A stretch of 64,000 nucleotides of DNA from Istiophorus platypterus. Lineage: Eukaryota > Chordata > Actinopteri > Istiophoriformes > Istiophoridae. Location: positions 9,855,033-9,919,032 of the forward strand of contig CM029131.1 of the NCBI GenBank assembly GCA_016859345.1, written 5' to 3'. The position numbers and the translations under genes are program-made. Positions 1 to 59,900 of the stretch are shown here, in pieces. Below the pieces are notes generated by a model that was given only the letters and a program-made list of their open reading frames with translations, was not told where the DNA came from and did not search any database. Position 1 is the first letter of the stretch, and the number at the start of each line of letters is the position of its first letter.

Positions 1-311
1 GGAACCAGCTAGTTTTGATACGGCATTTGCCAGCAATGACTGACATGTCACTGCCAGAGTCAACAAGATAGTGGAAAATGTAGACCTTACAGAGTGTTTC
101 CTTCTATTAAACATAACTATCTCATGGTAGAATGTGATCACAGGGGACAAATATGTGCTTTAAAGCCTTTTATATTCTTTAAAAAAAAGCCCAAATTACA
201 TTTTAAAGCCCCTGCATCATCTAAGTGATTAAAGAACACACTTGCAGTCCTGGATGTGCAGACAGCTGCTTGTAATTAATGTGACAATAATGTTTCCCTT
301 GCTCGTCTTAC
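1..311 (-). other. ctdsp1: start of ctdsp1 intron 3
   Basis: Follows the exon 3 donor to the window edge. No next exon or other feature is visible. Confidence 0.7.
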
Positions 312-413
312 CTTAAAAGAGCTGTGAACTAAAGTCTCGTCCAGATCTATAACCACACAAATCTTTCCAGAGTCTTTTGACTTCACTGGAGGCAGCAGTG
401 GCTTCACCTGGAT
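312..413 (-). CDS. ctdsp1: ctdsp1 exon 3, catalytic motif
   Basis: Acceptor is TTTTTAG|ATCC and donor TTTAAG|GTAAGA. The 34 codons include DSGKICVVIDLDETLVHSSF. The first Asp of DLDET is the phospho-acceptor nucleophile in this family. The remaining catalytic residues are outside the window. Confidence 0.9.
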
Positions 414-3400
414 CTAAAAATACCACAAAATGATATTTACCTGAGCATGCATGCATGCATGCAGAAATTCAACATACCTTGATCAGCGTGGAAAATACAC
501 AAACACAACACTTGAAAGATGACCAAACTTACAGAAAAAAAAGATCTAAATGCCTTTTGAAATCCATCTTTTTCCTGCCCTCCCCAGCACAGATTTTATC
601 CCTCTGTTGCTGTCAAAACAGGACAAAGAAATGCCATAAGCAAGACAGAGATAAACACACCTTGGAGACGGTTCCGTTCTCTTCAACCAGCAGAGGGGCG
701 TTGTTGTTGACAGGCGGGGGTCCAGGCTGGTCCCTACATAGACAGCAGAAGAGGCTGGAGAAGAGGCCTCCGCTCCTGGGCTTCTTGGAGGAGAGAGAGG
801 GAGAAGAACCTGCAGAGGAAGAGGAGGATGAGGTCACTATGGCTATTTAGAAAAAAACTGAATTGCCATCTACCCGAGCAACATTAAACCTCTGTAGTAT
901 AACCAGTCTGTAAAAGTGCAATTTTGTGGACAAACTTAACTACTATGCTTTAAAAATGTTTTAAAATGGAACTTTTAAGATAAGGTGTTTATTTTTTCTT
1001 TTTCTGTAACAATATAATCATTTTATGATTTCAGAGCCGAAATAGTTGAATAGATGATTAGCTGCCTGATTAAGCGACATAGAACATTTATCTGCAACAA
1101 TTTTCATAACTGAATAATTATCTAAGTCATCAAATCAAACAAAGAGGTCTCTCTGGAGGAACTGAGGGGAATTGTTAAAATTGCTAATGATGTCTTTGCT
1201 CTGGGAAATTGTGAAGAGCATTTTTAGTGATTTTCTGATTTTTTTCCAATCAAATGATTAATCAATTATTTAGAAAATAATACAATTAATCAATAATGAA
1301 AATAATCATTAGTTCCAGGCATATATTATTTGAAAAAGTGGAAGTTTTGCTGTTTTTAAAGAGTCAAACCCTGCTAAATTAATTACCAGTAGCAAATCCT
1401 TAAAAAGGAAGTAAAACATAAGAATATAATTTAAAAAATAACTCAAAAAAGGGTACCACAAAATGTAGAAAAAAATAAATGAATAAAAAAAATGTGAAAA
1501 TCATACAATGACCGACTACAGAGACTTACATCTCAGCCTTAAAACAATTAAATAGAAAAACTGAAAAATTAAGCTGTAATAATGTGTACTTTAGGCACAA
1601 TTTATATACATTGCCACCAAGCTGATGACTCCACATTGTCAATGGTTTTTTAAAAAACAGTTAACTTTCCTCCAACTTTTTTCATGTGCACAAACCATAA
1701 TGGAGACACGTGTGCCTGCCAGGAGCTCTTGCACAATCACCTCTGACTCTTACGTCAGCAGCAAACAGCCTCAACCACCAGCAATGTACATTCTGCACTT
1801 CAGCACTTCACTTTAGAGTGTTTCAGGCAAAGCAGGCATTATAAACGGCAATACAGGCGCATCATGAGTTTGTTATGGGGTTGTACTTTGCCAGTCAGGA
1901 GTTGGCAGATGTCATATGACCATTCATAGATGCTTGCAACTTTCTGATGGGGTCGGAATAAAAGTATAATGCATTTATCCCAATGTGCTTTAGGTAGGTC
2001 CTAACTGTCTTTTTAATGTTGAAACTGAGGCTTTAATGTGTTTTTTCTTTTGTTTCTTCAATATTTTTTAAAACAGTGATAATATTGAACACAGAAGCTG
2101 GCAAATAATCAAAAGAGGAAATAAATAGCAGTTTAAAGCCAAAACAATAAAAAGAAAATTAATTGGCAATTATTTTGATAATAAAATAGTCATTGCAATC
2201 TTTCTTTTCCAAGCAAAATTAGCTGGCTAATCTTGAGGATTTGGTGCTTTTTCTTTTTTTTTTTCTAAATTTGTATTGTATTACTGTAAATTGAACAACA
2301 TGACATCTGAAAACGTCCCCATGGGTAACCACAATACTGAACAAAAATGAGAGACTGTTACTTCAAAGTTCGGTATCACTTATGTACATCAAGCTGCTTT
2401 CAACGCCTGAGTGGAATTTCAAATACTTTGGCCTAAAAAATGTAATATTCAAAGCAGCATACTTAGATTTTTTTTGGGGGGGGTGTTTACCCTCTGGCCA
2501 CATGGTGCTCATGATTTTGTACACATAACAACAAAGCTCCAGCTGATCCCTACCAAACAGGGCCTAGTCCCACACCCTTGTCTCTGCCTGTCATTGTTGT
2601 GTGACGGAGGAGGAGCTGTGCACCTGTACAGTTCCACTTGTGAACCTCATTCCTCACAGTGTTTTCTTTCCTGCTCCGGTATATCTTGAGTTGACACGCT
2701 CATACACATGGGCGTCTTAACTGGTTGATGATAATTATCACATGTTTTGACACGTTGTTTATTTAAAGCGTTTAGTTCAGTCACTTAGTCAGCCCATTGG
2801 CATGTTGTGAATACACACTGTACAGTACATACACTCATCTAAGTCACTGTAGGGGGAGATGTGAGATGAAACCCTGTAGACGCCACTCGGATTTAGCTGC
2901 AACAATTAGTCAATTACCAGGAAACTGGGTCAAATGTTTGAATAATCTATTAAGAGTTTCAAGTCATTTTTTAAAGAAAGAAATGCACAGTTCTCTCATT
3001 CCAGCATCTAAAATGTGAACAGATATGACAAACATAAGACGTCTAAATATGACACCTCGGTCAACTCTAATCCTATAATCTAATCCAGCACTGTGTTAAT
3101 TCACCGAAGTTAGGGTGTATAATACAAAAAGAGACTTTTGACTGATATGGACTTATTTTGCTTTTATTATATTTCATATGTAAATTATGAAATATCTATG
3201 AAAAACAAACCTGCACTCCCTAAATAGAGTTTTTGTAGAGTTATGTTTGTAATTAATTCATGACTTCGTCTCCCTGATGTCATCATAAAAGGTCAGCAGG
3301 GTTAATGGCCGATGATATATCTAAATAACTTCTGAGGGGGTTTTAGGCTTTTGAAGCTAAATATGCATTTTATTGGCTTGGTTAAGATAAATTAAACAAA

Positions 3401-6400
3401 GAATCTCTTCCAACTGAAGTTTATCTCCATCGCTGAGATTATCTGTCAAGTCAAAACTCCAAATCAGCTCCTTTCCGTGTCCCATAAATCTCTGATTAAC
3501 ACTCCTCCGCACTTTTCTGTCTCACATTGGACTTTGTTTCTGCCTCTTTATGCACCATACTCCCTCTCTCTGTCGGTCCGGACGTGACCGTTTTACCAAC
3601 ACACAAACCTCTGTTGTCCGTCTCTCACGCCTCTTTCATTCCCTCCCTGCCATTCCCTCCTACCCCATTTGTGGATTCAAACCCCGTCTGACCCTCTGCT
3701 GGCCCCTGCCATGCTCGGGCCAAAACAGGAAGAGGAAACAGACGGGTATCAGTGGAGGAAGCTGCTTGCCATCATGTTGTAGTGTAGCAGGGGTAAGCCT
3801 GTGATACTATTATCCATGTGGCTTCTTTTACATACTGAGCTGACTTCGTCTCAAGCCAGGTTTTTCAGTTCACCTCCTGTATTTGAGTGCTGCTTTCCTC
3901 TTTTGAGCAAATTTTACTTCATGCTAATATGTGAATGACTGCAATGTTTAAATTAGGAGAAATAATCCCAATATGTGCAAGATAACCAGAATTTTGGGGA
4001 TCGGATTCAGTCCTTTGTGCCATTATTTACTCCATTATGTCTTTATTCATTGAGCGCCTTTGGTTTTTTCACTCCCTTCTTCCTTCATTCACTCTCATAC
4101 ATCCTAATAACATCCAGCCTCCACTTCCTTGTCCTTCTTTGTTCCCTTGAGTAACCATTCGCGTCAGTATTCATGCCTTTTAATCACACGCCTTTCACCA
4201 AAACAAAAATGACTAACCGGGTGCTGTCCACAAAAACACAAAGCTTTCATTAATTAATAAAAAGGGGCATTATGAGGATGACAAAAAAGTGGAACATACT
4301 GCAGGCATTTGGCTAAAAGAAATATCCCCTGACCAGTCTTTAAGCCTGAATCATCAAAAAGGACAAGCCTGAATGTAACCATAATAAAGCGTTTTATGAT
4401 ACAAGTGTTTTGATTTTCTCCTCAGATGTTGGTGTTGTATGTATAGTCCCATCCAGTGGGTACTTTCCAACTGTTTCACTCCTGTACGGCCAAAACAATG
4501 TTCAGCTTGTTGTGTAATTCTACTTAAAATAGGTTTCTAATGCAGCTGACATGGTCTGAAAAAGAGGACCATAGAAAAAATTGGACATGCACATTTAACT
4601 CGCAAAAGAAGGTTTGAGAGGAAATCTGTCTGAATGCTTTAGGGTCATGTGTGGTTAACGACTGTTTCTGTTGAGAATGTTCCATCAATTAATCAAGGAA
4701 CTGATCAGCAGGCATTTATTAATGAGCGATTCATTTAATTGTGTAATTTATTATCATCAAGCAGCAAATCCTTACACTTCAGAGGCTGGAACCAGATAAT
4801 ATTTGGTGTTTTTGCTTGAAAAATCACGGATTTTTTATTATTATTATTTTTTTTTTAGTCCAGATGATTAATTTTCTGTCAATCCATTTGGGGATTTGGG
4901 GTTTCAAATATATAAAATCGCTTCAAACTGCTGGATCCTCACAATCACCTCATCTCCTTCAACTGACATGAGTTGCACAAGTACCATTTAATTTTGCAGT
5001 AATATAAGTTGTGGTTTTTAACGTTGTGTTACAAAACACATCCAACACATCTGGCTTCAAACAAAGATGAAACAGCTGTTTGATGTGTATTGCTGTGGAA
5101 GGTCTCTGTAAAGTCTTCAAATACTGGAACAGCTCAAGGGAAAAAACATATATCTAAAGCTTCTATTCATTTTAACTATAACGACACTTCAATAATGCAG
5201 AAAAGAGCTTAAAAAAAAAAAAGCAAACATAACAGGCAACCGCCGGGTGAGAAATGCTATCATTTGAATTACACTATAATCAGTGTTTCCAGCCTGGAAA
5301 GCAAATACAAACCGTAGGTAATTATGAATTAGACTGTTTGTTGCCATATCACTGACGGAGGTAAAAACCAAAAGAGACAAAGTGCAATTTGCTAAATTAT
5401 GAATAACAGAAGATTAAATGTAGCTCCACCTGGACCAAAACATGTTTCCTAAACATTCCCTGTGAATCAGACAGGAATGCCTCCCCTCAACAGATTATCT
5501 CCTCTCCCATAACTTTACCGAAAATGAATAATTCAGGCTGCCTTGTATTACTGCATTACACGAGTAAAGAAATCATTCACGCTCCATGTGCTCATGATAA
5601 GGTACTTTGGCCTTATCAGCTCATTTTATCAGCCCGGGATCCATTTTGAAACTTGACAGTGTTGATTGGCTTCCTGTAAATCCACGCCCCCAAACCTCCT
5701 CTTGATCATTTCTGCCCCTGAGCTTTTTATTCAGGCTGTGAAATTCGGCTGATTTCTTGTGGCTGCTATGACTAAAAAACATAAAGACACCATACCACAA
5801 CAAAAAAGGACTCATTCTCTACAAGGCTCCACTGCCTTGCTGATTCACACCACATGTTGTTAAAAATAAATTACTGTTTTACTTAGACACAAGGGCTTGA
5901 CTCCTGTGTGACCGATGCTGGTGTTGACTAGGCCACCAGTATTTTTAAATCCGCCTTAATCGGGAACAAGATTTTAACTATTTGTTTTTTTAAAGGTTTA
6001 ATTCTTTGAAATGAAAAGCTTTGAAATGAAAGCCCCTAAAACAAGACTTTCTTGTGTCAATAAAACCCTCCAATAAAACACAGACCGGTTAGTGACGTTA
6101 GCGTGAACCCGACCTTCTCAAGTTTGAAGAAAACTCTATATCAAAAACAAACAGATAAATAAAACGTGCACCAAGCCAGAGTTTCATGTAGATGTATGGT
6201 TCATGATCACACAGATTGTGTCTGATATATGAGAATGAACCAACATGGCTTGAGGTTCGCTTACAGACGCAACACTTAGTGGTAAATGGTGAATCTACCA
6301 CACAACAAACAGTATTTCCTTGTGTTATTTATAAATCAACAGGTTAAGTGTCAAAACAATGAGCATTTTAACATCCACCCAAGTATATTTTGCCTTTTAT

Positions 6401-7420
6401 TTATCCTCACCAGGAGACAATAACACCAGAAAAGAAACTTAATAAATAAACTATACAGATCTACACTCTGACCCAATGTATGAGCATCTACCAGTGACTG
6501 GAGGTCTGGTGGACTGGTTAAAATAAAAAGCTGTCAAGTAAAAACAGCGACTATCGCTGAGAGCCAAGGGTTTCCCTACCTTTCCTGACCTTTGACCCCA
6601 CCTTTAGGTCATCATTCAATGCAGTTAGAGTTGCCATGTTAGTTTTTTGAACTTGAATTTGAGTACAACATAGGTTTCTATGCAGTTCTAAAAGGATTAT
6701 ATAGAAAATAGGACGTATATATAGCAGTTCATATCTACTTTTACAGCTTTTTAGCCCAAATTTCAATGTTTTGAAATCACATTATAAATTCCCACTATTC
6801 AAACATAGTGGGGACGTGCCTGAGTTTAATTGGTGCCGCAAAAACAAAATTGTGAAGATCCTCTTAACACAACCTTATGCAACAGTGAAACCAAAACTAA
6901 AAGCCTTGTTTTCATTTTACGGGGCAAACAAACTCTGGTTTTCATATCTGAATGTCTTTAGGCGAGGCAGAGTAAAACATGCTGTTGTAAAAATGCAGCT
7001 CTGTGTTCATGTGTGTGTCTCACAGTGAGTAAACATGTTCTCAGTGCCGGGACAGGTTATGTAATAGATCAGTCTACTACACATTTACAAGGAGGCCGTC
7101 GCTTGACATTTCAGCCTCAGATCACCCACTCACATCTCAGCCTGTGTTTTAATGTAAAAACATGAGACTATCATATCTCCGTGCGTGCAGTTTGGATTTA
7201 ACTAAAGCCACTATTTGAATATCGGCCTTGTTTGTATTAAATGTGACAGCGAGCGGGCTGGAAGTGACACCACACAACAAAAATGTTGGACTGTGGCCCT
7301 TCACCGGCAGCAGTTTTTCTTTTTTTCCCCCTCAGGGATGGCGACGGACGGGTCCTTTCAGATTATTCAGTAACCTGCTTTTTACACTCTGCAAATGTGT
7401 GTGCTTATGTGCGTGCTTAC

Positions 7421-7463
<43 letters not shown>

Positions 7464-8286
7464 GGCTGGGTTCGTGTCACATTGCAGAGATCAGAATTTC
7501 ACAGGCCGGGTCATTTAGCTAAAGAGTGGAAACAAGAGTGGCATTGTGATAAAATAAACAGAGCTAAGAGTCATGACAGCACGATAAAGAGCAGATATGA
7601 GGAGATTAGACAAGTTGTTTTTTTACATTCCCAGCATGAAAATGTCACCGTAGCATTAGATATTCATGTGATTATGATACTGGTTTCTGCATGTGTTGGG
7701 AGCATTATGTGCAGCCGTGGTGCTGTATTTATAGTTCTTATTACCAAATTATACCACTAAGATAACCTATAAGGGTTTAAAGTGGGTCTGCAGTTACTTT
7801 AGGACGCTGCTTTTGCTTTTGCTCGAAGTTTACAGCTCTGTCTAAAACCAAGTCGAGCACTGGTACGTCATTTCCTTCACTTTCGTCCCGGGGCCAGAAG
7901 GGCCGCGGCCATAACCTATGCAACCAGGGAGAAGAGAAACCGGCCGTGTTGGGGCCCTAACGTGGTCCCGGTCCGCTCCTCCAACGCCGAGGTTCACGTA
8001 TTAGTGCAGCGGCGTTGACTGCGTCGTGTCAAACAGATTAGTTTTGCGGTCTACGCGTTGAAATGAATCGGATTCAGAGTTTTGACCGCGGAGCTGCAAA
8101 ACTTTTTCTTTCTTTTTGACAGCGGAGCAGAACCAAAGCGGGCACGAAGATGACTATAAATACATATATATATATATATTAATATCCATATATATATTAA
8201 AGGCTGCACTCACCCCTCTCTCCTGCGGCTTTATTTCCCTCTTCATCCCGGCTGACTTGGGTGATTATTGAGGACGGATTGTCCAT
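312..8286 (-). CDS. ctdsp1: CTD small phosphatase 1 (5' part; gene runs off the left edge)
   Basis: Small nuclear phosphatase of the FCP/SCP family, which dephosphorylates Ser5 of the RNA polymerase II C-terminal repeats and, with REST, represses neuronal genes (family knowledge). Three exons are visible (8214-8286, 661-809, 312-413). They join in phase and give 108 residues. The N-terminus has the family signature IITQV. Residues 30-60 hold a basic stretch and the FCCLC cysteine cluster, which is palmitoylated in the family. Exon 2 ends with LVEENG, and exon 3 carries CVVIDLDETLVHSSFK with the catalytic DLDET motif. The LVEENG segment and KICVVID favour CTDSP1 over CTDSP2 or CTDSPL, but paralogue choice in a fish is not certain. 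The catalytic half lies left of base 1. In mammals a later intron hosts miR-26b; I found no such hairpin here. Confidence 0.85.
443..462. repeat. (ATGC)n microsatellite
   Basis: Four to five ATGC units in ctdsp1 intron 2. Confidence 0.8.
661..809 (-). CDS. ctdsp1: ctdsp1 exon 2
   Basis: Acceptor is TTCCTCTGCAG|GTTC and donor TCCAAG|GTGTGT. It encodes a Ser-rich start, the basic KKPRS, the FCCLC cluster, a Pro stretch and APLLVEENG. Phase 1 in, phase 0 out, 149 nt. Confidence 0.85.
810..8213 (-). other. ctdsp1: ctdsp1 intron 1 (7.4 kb)
   Basis: AT-rich, with no convincing exon on either strand. It contains degenerate AT-rich interspersed repeats near 1.2, 2.1 and 4.7 kb, a (GT)n tract at 7.43 kb and the inner part of the CpG island. 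The open frames seen here are short and low-complexity. Confidence 0.75.
7429..7462. repeat. (GT)17 microsatellite
   Basis: Pure GT dinucleotide run within ctdsp1 intron 1. Confidence 0.95.
8214..8286 (-). CDS. ctdsp1: ctdsp1 exon 1 with start codon
   Basis: ATG at 8286-8284 opens MDNPSSIITQVSRDEEG, matching the conserved N-terminus of the small CTD phosphatases. Donor is GGG|GTGAGT. The exon has 73 nt and ends in phase 1, with a G that completes Gly with exon 2. It sits inside the CpG island. Confidence 0.85.
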
Positions 8287-8435
8287 CACATCCAGGTCTG
8301 GTCCAGAGTGCTGACCTCACACTTTAAAGCAGGAGATTGTCCGCCGGGCCGCCGCTGCATTAAAAACCAACTTAACACGCACGAAAAAGAAAAAACCAAA
8401 AGCTGAAGCGGCTCCCGGGTGTAGTTTTTTTTTTT

Positions 8436-8478
8436 TAACAACAAACAAACAAACAAACAAACAAAGAAGAAGAAGAAG
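8436..8478. repeat. (AAAC)n then (GAA)n simple repeat
   Basis: About six CAAA units followed by four GAA units, in the presumed 5' UTR or promoter of ctdsp1. Confidence 0.85.
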
Positions 8479-9060
8479 CGCAACGAGTCGCCCGCTACAG
8501 CTCGTCCATTACGGTCCCGGCGTCGTCCCGGCTTCGCGTCCGAGGGCCGACGCTTATAAAACATTTGTCAAGGAGTTGGCAACTTTGATTCAATATGGTG
8601 CTCGGCTCCGCTCGCAACTTCAAGATACAAACACGGGAGGTTTCAAGGCGGCCCCTTCCCCTTAAAGCGGCGCGGCGAGGGAAGGGCCGCGGGCCCGCGG
8701 GGACCCTCCGTCCGCCCGCCGCCCGGGACTTTCGCGACGGTCCCTTAGAAGTTAGCCTGCGCCAAAGTTGACCGAGAAACTTAGCTAGGCTAGCGGCGGC
8801 TAGCTAGCGGCGCCGGAGCTATTGGAGCCAAAGCCCCTATTTTTAGATTTCACCGGTCCTCTCTCGACCCGCTCGCTTCGCTAACGTATTTCTTCTCTTT
8901 CCTCCCTCGACTGCGTTTTACCGAGCGACCGTAACGCAAAACTTTTAAAAATAAAAACGATACGTTGTTTATTCCCAAGCCTACAGACCGCAAAGGCGAA
9001 ACTCGTTAACTTTAGCCAGCGGTTGCGCTCAAAAAACACCCCAGGAGGTGGGGGGGAAAA

Positions 9061-10200
9061 AATACTTATTCCTACTTTTTGACTTACAGGATTATATATA
9101 CATATACACGGAAATGCATATATATATATACTTTAGTCGTGTAATGATCGCTATTGGTGAAAACTTGCTCAGGAGTAAAAACTTTTCGTAGGAGTAGCCG
9201 CAAAGAGACGCCCAGTTCGGGCCCCCTTGAAACCGCCTGCAGCCAGGGAGCGTCGCGCAAGTGTCGACTCCGTCTCCGGCCAACTTTTCTTTCTTTTCCT
9301 TTTTTTTTCCTCCCTCGAACATACAGTGTCTGTACATATTTATTTTTTTTATTCCTTCCCCCCCTTTTAGTTTTAAAACAATCGGACCAAGAGCTGTAAA
9401 TATTTTTTGCTCCGTTTGTCATTGTAGAAACACTCTAATCGAGTAAATTCTGTGTAATTGTGATGTTTCACTGTGATGTTTACTGTGCTCCAGAGGTGGA
9501 ATTACAGTACTTTTACTTGAGCATTAAACTTGAGTACACAATGTACAATGTAAATGTACACAATTGTACTTTAGTTGAGAATCATGATCATTTTTTTACT
9601 CCACATTTATTTAATAGCTTTAGTTTCTTTTTCCTTAATTACAATTTTAAACACATAGATAACTTCAAGCACAAGAATATAGTGGATTTTTATTGATTAA
9701 ACTGCCAAATGAAGTAGTTTTGTTTTTTTAAAATAAAAGCTCTATCCCTACATCTAAAATGCTTCTTACTTATACATGTATCAGAAATAATGAACTAAAA
9801 AATATAATATATACTCACGGGGCAATATTTTTGCCCCTACTTTATTTAAACTTTTGATACACTAATTATTGCATGTAATAACTCTGTGCATCTCTTATTT
9901 GTAAATGAGGATTTCTTCAGTGACGTGTAAGTTTAGTATTCATACGAATACACTCGTATGTTTTTATTTTAAAGCGATATATGAAGTTTTATTTTAAAGC
10001 AATATTTTCTCCAGTTTTCTTATTGTGATGTCTTACCTAGTATGTTGTTTTAGAATGCTAATGTTATACTGTATGTAGGAAGGATAAACAACAACATCTG
10101 CTTCATAACAGCAAATACACTTAAAGTTCTCCAAGTATTCTGGGGTTTTTGCAAACCCAAGATGTCGGAGCTAAGCCCCAAAGCAGCAAAAAGAAACCAG
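9061..10200. other. intergenic spacer between ctdsp1 and speg
   Basis: AT-rich spacer between the CpG island and the presumed speg 3' end, with short TA runs near 9.1 kb. No gene seen on either strand. The two genes are head to tail on the minus strand. Confidence 0.6.
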
Positions 10201-10205
10201 TTCAT

Positions 10206-11574
10206 TTTCCCAATTGTATCAATAGTTTATTACATACTATCTCATAAAAACATCTTCAATTTTCCCACATATAAACACCGCAAATTGGTACATTTACAAA
10301 TCTTCAACCGTCCAAATTCATACAAAAAAAAGAACACTGTGATAGAGCAATACACAAGACGTTCTATTATTACAAGGACTGCATGTACTGTATGTATGCA
10401 TGTATAAATGTCTGCATGTATGTAAAGAATCTACACGCATCTTTCTGCTTTTGTTAAGTCCAAACATTGTAGTCAAATTTTTGCCTTGCTCAAACAAGTC
10501 AGCTGTGGGTTAGAACCGATGGAGACACATTTACAAGATAAATATTTTGGATATTCATCCGATTTAGGCACTGACAAGGTGGATCACGATTTAAGCAACC
10601 TGACCAACCAACAGGTAATACTGAGAAACAACAGTAATTTACCAGTGTGCATGACTTGTCAAAGTAAAATCTACATTACGGACTGATTTTCATAGTTGTG
10701 TTACAGTTAGAGATCAGTTTTAACCACAGAACAAGAAGTTGTACCACAAAGTTCCTAGCTCACCCTAAAATAGTTCATGTTTACTATTTTGTACTGTGAA
10801 CACCAATCACAAAGACACTTAGTTTTTTTTTTTGCCTTGATGCCAATTTGAAAAGTGAATCAAAAACGCTTGCACACACACACACATACATGCAAATAAA
10901 TTAACATTAAAAAGTAAACAATTTGAAGAAAAAATAATATTTTTGGCTTGAGATTTAAAATGTGTAAGTAAAATGCAAAAATAAATAGCAGCTTAAATCA
11001 TGGTACATTCACATGAGTTGTTTACTACTAAGTATAGTGAAATAAACAAGGTTGCACGTTAGAAATGTTAACGACGAGGATGTTCCAGGCTTATCGTGCA
11101 GAGTGGAGACCAAGTGTTTGTCTAAATCAAATAGTAATGTGCAATTTCAAAATACACAATATGACTGAGAAATTGTGCAATCAATCAAAGAAAACCAGAA
11201 CATCCTGTGTCCTCTCAGTGGGTCAACAGTTTATGAGCGGGTTCTGAACCTCAGGAGTTCAGATGTCACAACGGTCTGCCTCCCTTTCCGCTTCTCTTTC
11301 TACTTCTGTCTCATCTCAGAATCCCGTCAGTGCTGAATGCTCAGTTCTCCCACAGTAACACACGGACCCGTCCTTCCTCTGGATATTTCAGCTAAATCCA
11401 GCTGTCTGCCTGACCCCTGTATCTTTCACCTGTGCCTCACCGCAGGCTGACATTTTTCATGCAGCGGTAATTCGCAGAGGAGCTGACATACAAAAAAAGT
11501 TGTTATTTTTCTTCACTGCAGGCAGATCAGACTCCGCCGGTTTGTGTCTGGTTGTGGCCTTTCTGCCGTCATTG
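10206..11574 (-). other. speg: presumed 3' UTR of speg
   Basis: Lies directly after the speg stop codon. On the minus strand the first AATAAA after the stop is at 10231-10226, which would give a 3' UTR of about 1.35 kb. The 3' boundary is inferred. Confidence 0.5.
10226..10231 (-). terminator. speg: candidate poly(A) signal of speg
   Basis: AATAAA on the minus strand, about 1.34 kb after the stop codon. A T-rich stretch lies 30-45 nt downstream. Confidence 0.45.
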
Positions 11575-58166
<46,592 letters not shown>

Positions 58167-58339
58167 CTTGATTTCTCTCGTACTTCTTTACAGACTGCAC
58201 TTTTTATCTGGTAATTGATTGGGGTATCAAGATGAGCTGCAGTTATTGAAGGCCTCTTCTGAAAGACTTCAACGGTTCAGAGATCTCTTGGCTCACAGGG
58301 AGTATACAGGCTGTCGGACCTGGGCTGTTGCACCGTGGG
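58167..58339 (-). other. speg: presumed 5' UTR part of speg exon 1
   Basis: A good acceptor-like sequence, GGTCATTACAG|CCC, ends at 58340, suggesting that exon 1 continues upstream to 58339 and is joined to a noncoding leader exon. Inferred. Confidence 0.35.
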
Positions 58340-59786
58340 CTGTAATGACCAGAGTTCATCAGTCAGAATGACATCAAAGTTTTGTTTAGACATTTTACAT
58401 TTCATCTACAGACACTGTCTCCTAATAAATCTGCTCATCAGGAATCAAAAAAACTGTTTATATTTTAATGACAGGCAAGCTCTTGCAGTTACAGAATAAT
58501 GACTTTCCTATCCGTATAAAGGACAGTATTGGCCGCATCTTTAAGAAGCTTAAAAACAAGCTATTTTACATTCATAAAGAGGTACTCCACCTATTTTAAG
58601 TGCCAAAGAACTATTAAAGTACTTCAAACAGTTGCATATGCTGTGCTGCTCCTGAGGAGGGCTGTCAACTACGAGAAAATTACTCAAGTGACTGCACAAA
58701 TATCACAGCTTTGGATTGTATACTATAATATTTTTTTAAAACAAATCCTCATTTAGAAACCGGGGACATGGGGCTTGAAAAAAAAAAAAATTGTGTGGGG
58801 CGGCCTAAATAAAGACACTATCAAGTTGCGTTTTGGGAAGTGTAGGTACCAGGGTGTTTTTTTAGATTCGCTCCCATGCTAAGTGCTAACAGTCAAGATA
58901 TCTCTGCCTCTTTTGATAAATCTTACCCCCCCCAAACTTATGAAGGGTACTAAATCACCTTAGCATTATCTATCCTCTAATACACCAGCCGTATCTTTCA
59001 TTTTGACGCCAGTAGTACACATCTAATATGCTACAAAGACAGCACAAATCATCAAGGTACATTGGCCAGGGTGTGACAATCCAATGAGCGATGAAGTCCT
59101 GTCCTGACACCTCTGCTCATTACAGTGCAGGTCAAGAGGCTATTGGTGTTGTGTGTGGTTTCACACTGAAAACAAAAGCCAGAGGGGTTTTGAAGTATGC
59201 GATGTTATAAAATTCTTAAGGAGGAGGCCGGTAGGTTGACCTATAGAAGGCCGGGATTTGATTCCTCTATTTGATGCTAGCAACTTCCCTCTAAAAGTAA
59301 CCAAGGGATTAATCAGTGGTTATTGATTGATTGCTTACCACCCTAGAAGGCACCATAAATACTAGCTGGCCAAACTAATTATTAATATTTTATCAATGTA
59401 ATGCTCAATTTTGTAAAACCAGCATGGTTTTGCAGTGTTTTGATCTAGAAAATGAAGAGGAGGTTTTATTTAGGCTGTGTCGGGATAAAATGACATACAA
59501 CCAGATTGGGAAAATGTTTACATGGGTCGATTTAGGATGTGTCCGCATATTTCGTTGTTTTGGTTTTTGGGATTTCCATTTTAATTCTTCATTTCAAGTC
59601 ATATTTAGAAAAGAAATCTAATAACTATACAAAAGTCAAGAAAATGGAATGCAATTATTACTGATAATGGGTATGTCAGCCTTTGGATTTGCTTCCTATT
59701 CTAATTTATGTTATTACACCAACATGCTGATCCAGGGGGTTGCCCAAAATAGACTTTAGCCGATAATAGGAAGAAGTCCACCTTAC

Positions 59787-59900
59787 CTCACTTTTGCCAT
59801 CAAAGCTGAAAGGAATCCCTTTGGACATCCCCGCAAAGTCCAAGTTAAGGTAACAAGATCCATGGAGCAAAATATTTCATGTCAAATCATTTGCTAAAGC
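59787..59900 (-). other. speg: candidate noncoding leader exon of speg
   Basis: Strong donor GTGAG|GTAAGG at 59787. The upstream limit is arbitrary. If joined to 58339 any frame closes before the exon 1 ATG, so it would be 5' UTR. Confidence 0.25.

Larger units (their letters stand above)
7860..9060 (-). promoter_or_regulatory. ctdsp1: CpG-rich island, ctdsp1 promoter
   Basis: GC content and CpG density rise sharply compared with the AT-rich flanks (for example around 8500-8540 and 8640-8760). The island contains the ctdsp1 start-codon exon, so it is most likely the TATA-less promoter and 5' UTR. The exact start site cannot be read from sequence. A canonical MEF2-type site, CTATTTTTAG, lies at 8837-8846. 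Confidence 0.7.

Noticed and set aside
1..8213. miR-26b in a ctdsp1 intron
   Set aside because: Searched by eye for the mature sequence on the minus strand and did not find it; the mammalian host intron lies further 3' than this window reaches.
9084..9446. Overlapping frames on both strands beside the CpG island
   Set aside because: Built on Lys/Arg or Phe/Ser homopolymer-like DNA; no conserved motif.
59221..59290. Second SINE-like head (GGATTTGATTCC B-box-like word)
   Set aside because: Only the B-box-like word is convincing; the A box and tail are not.
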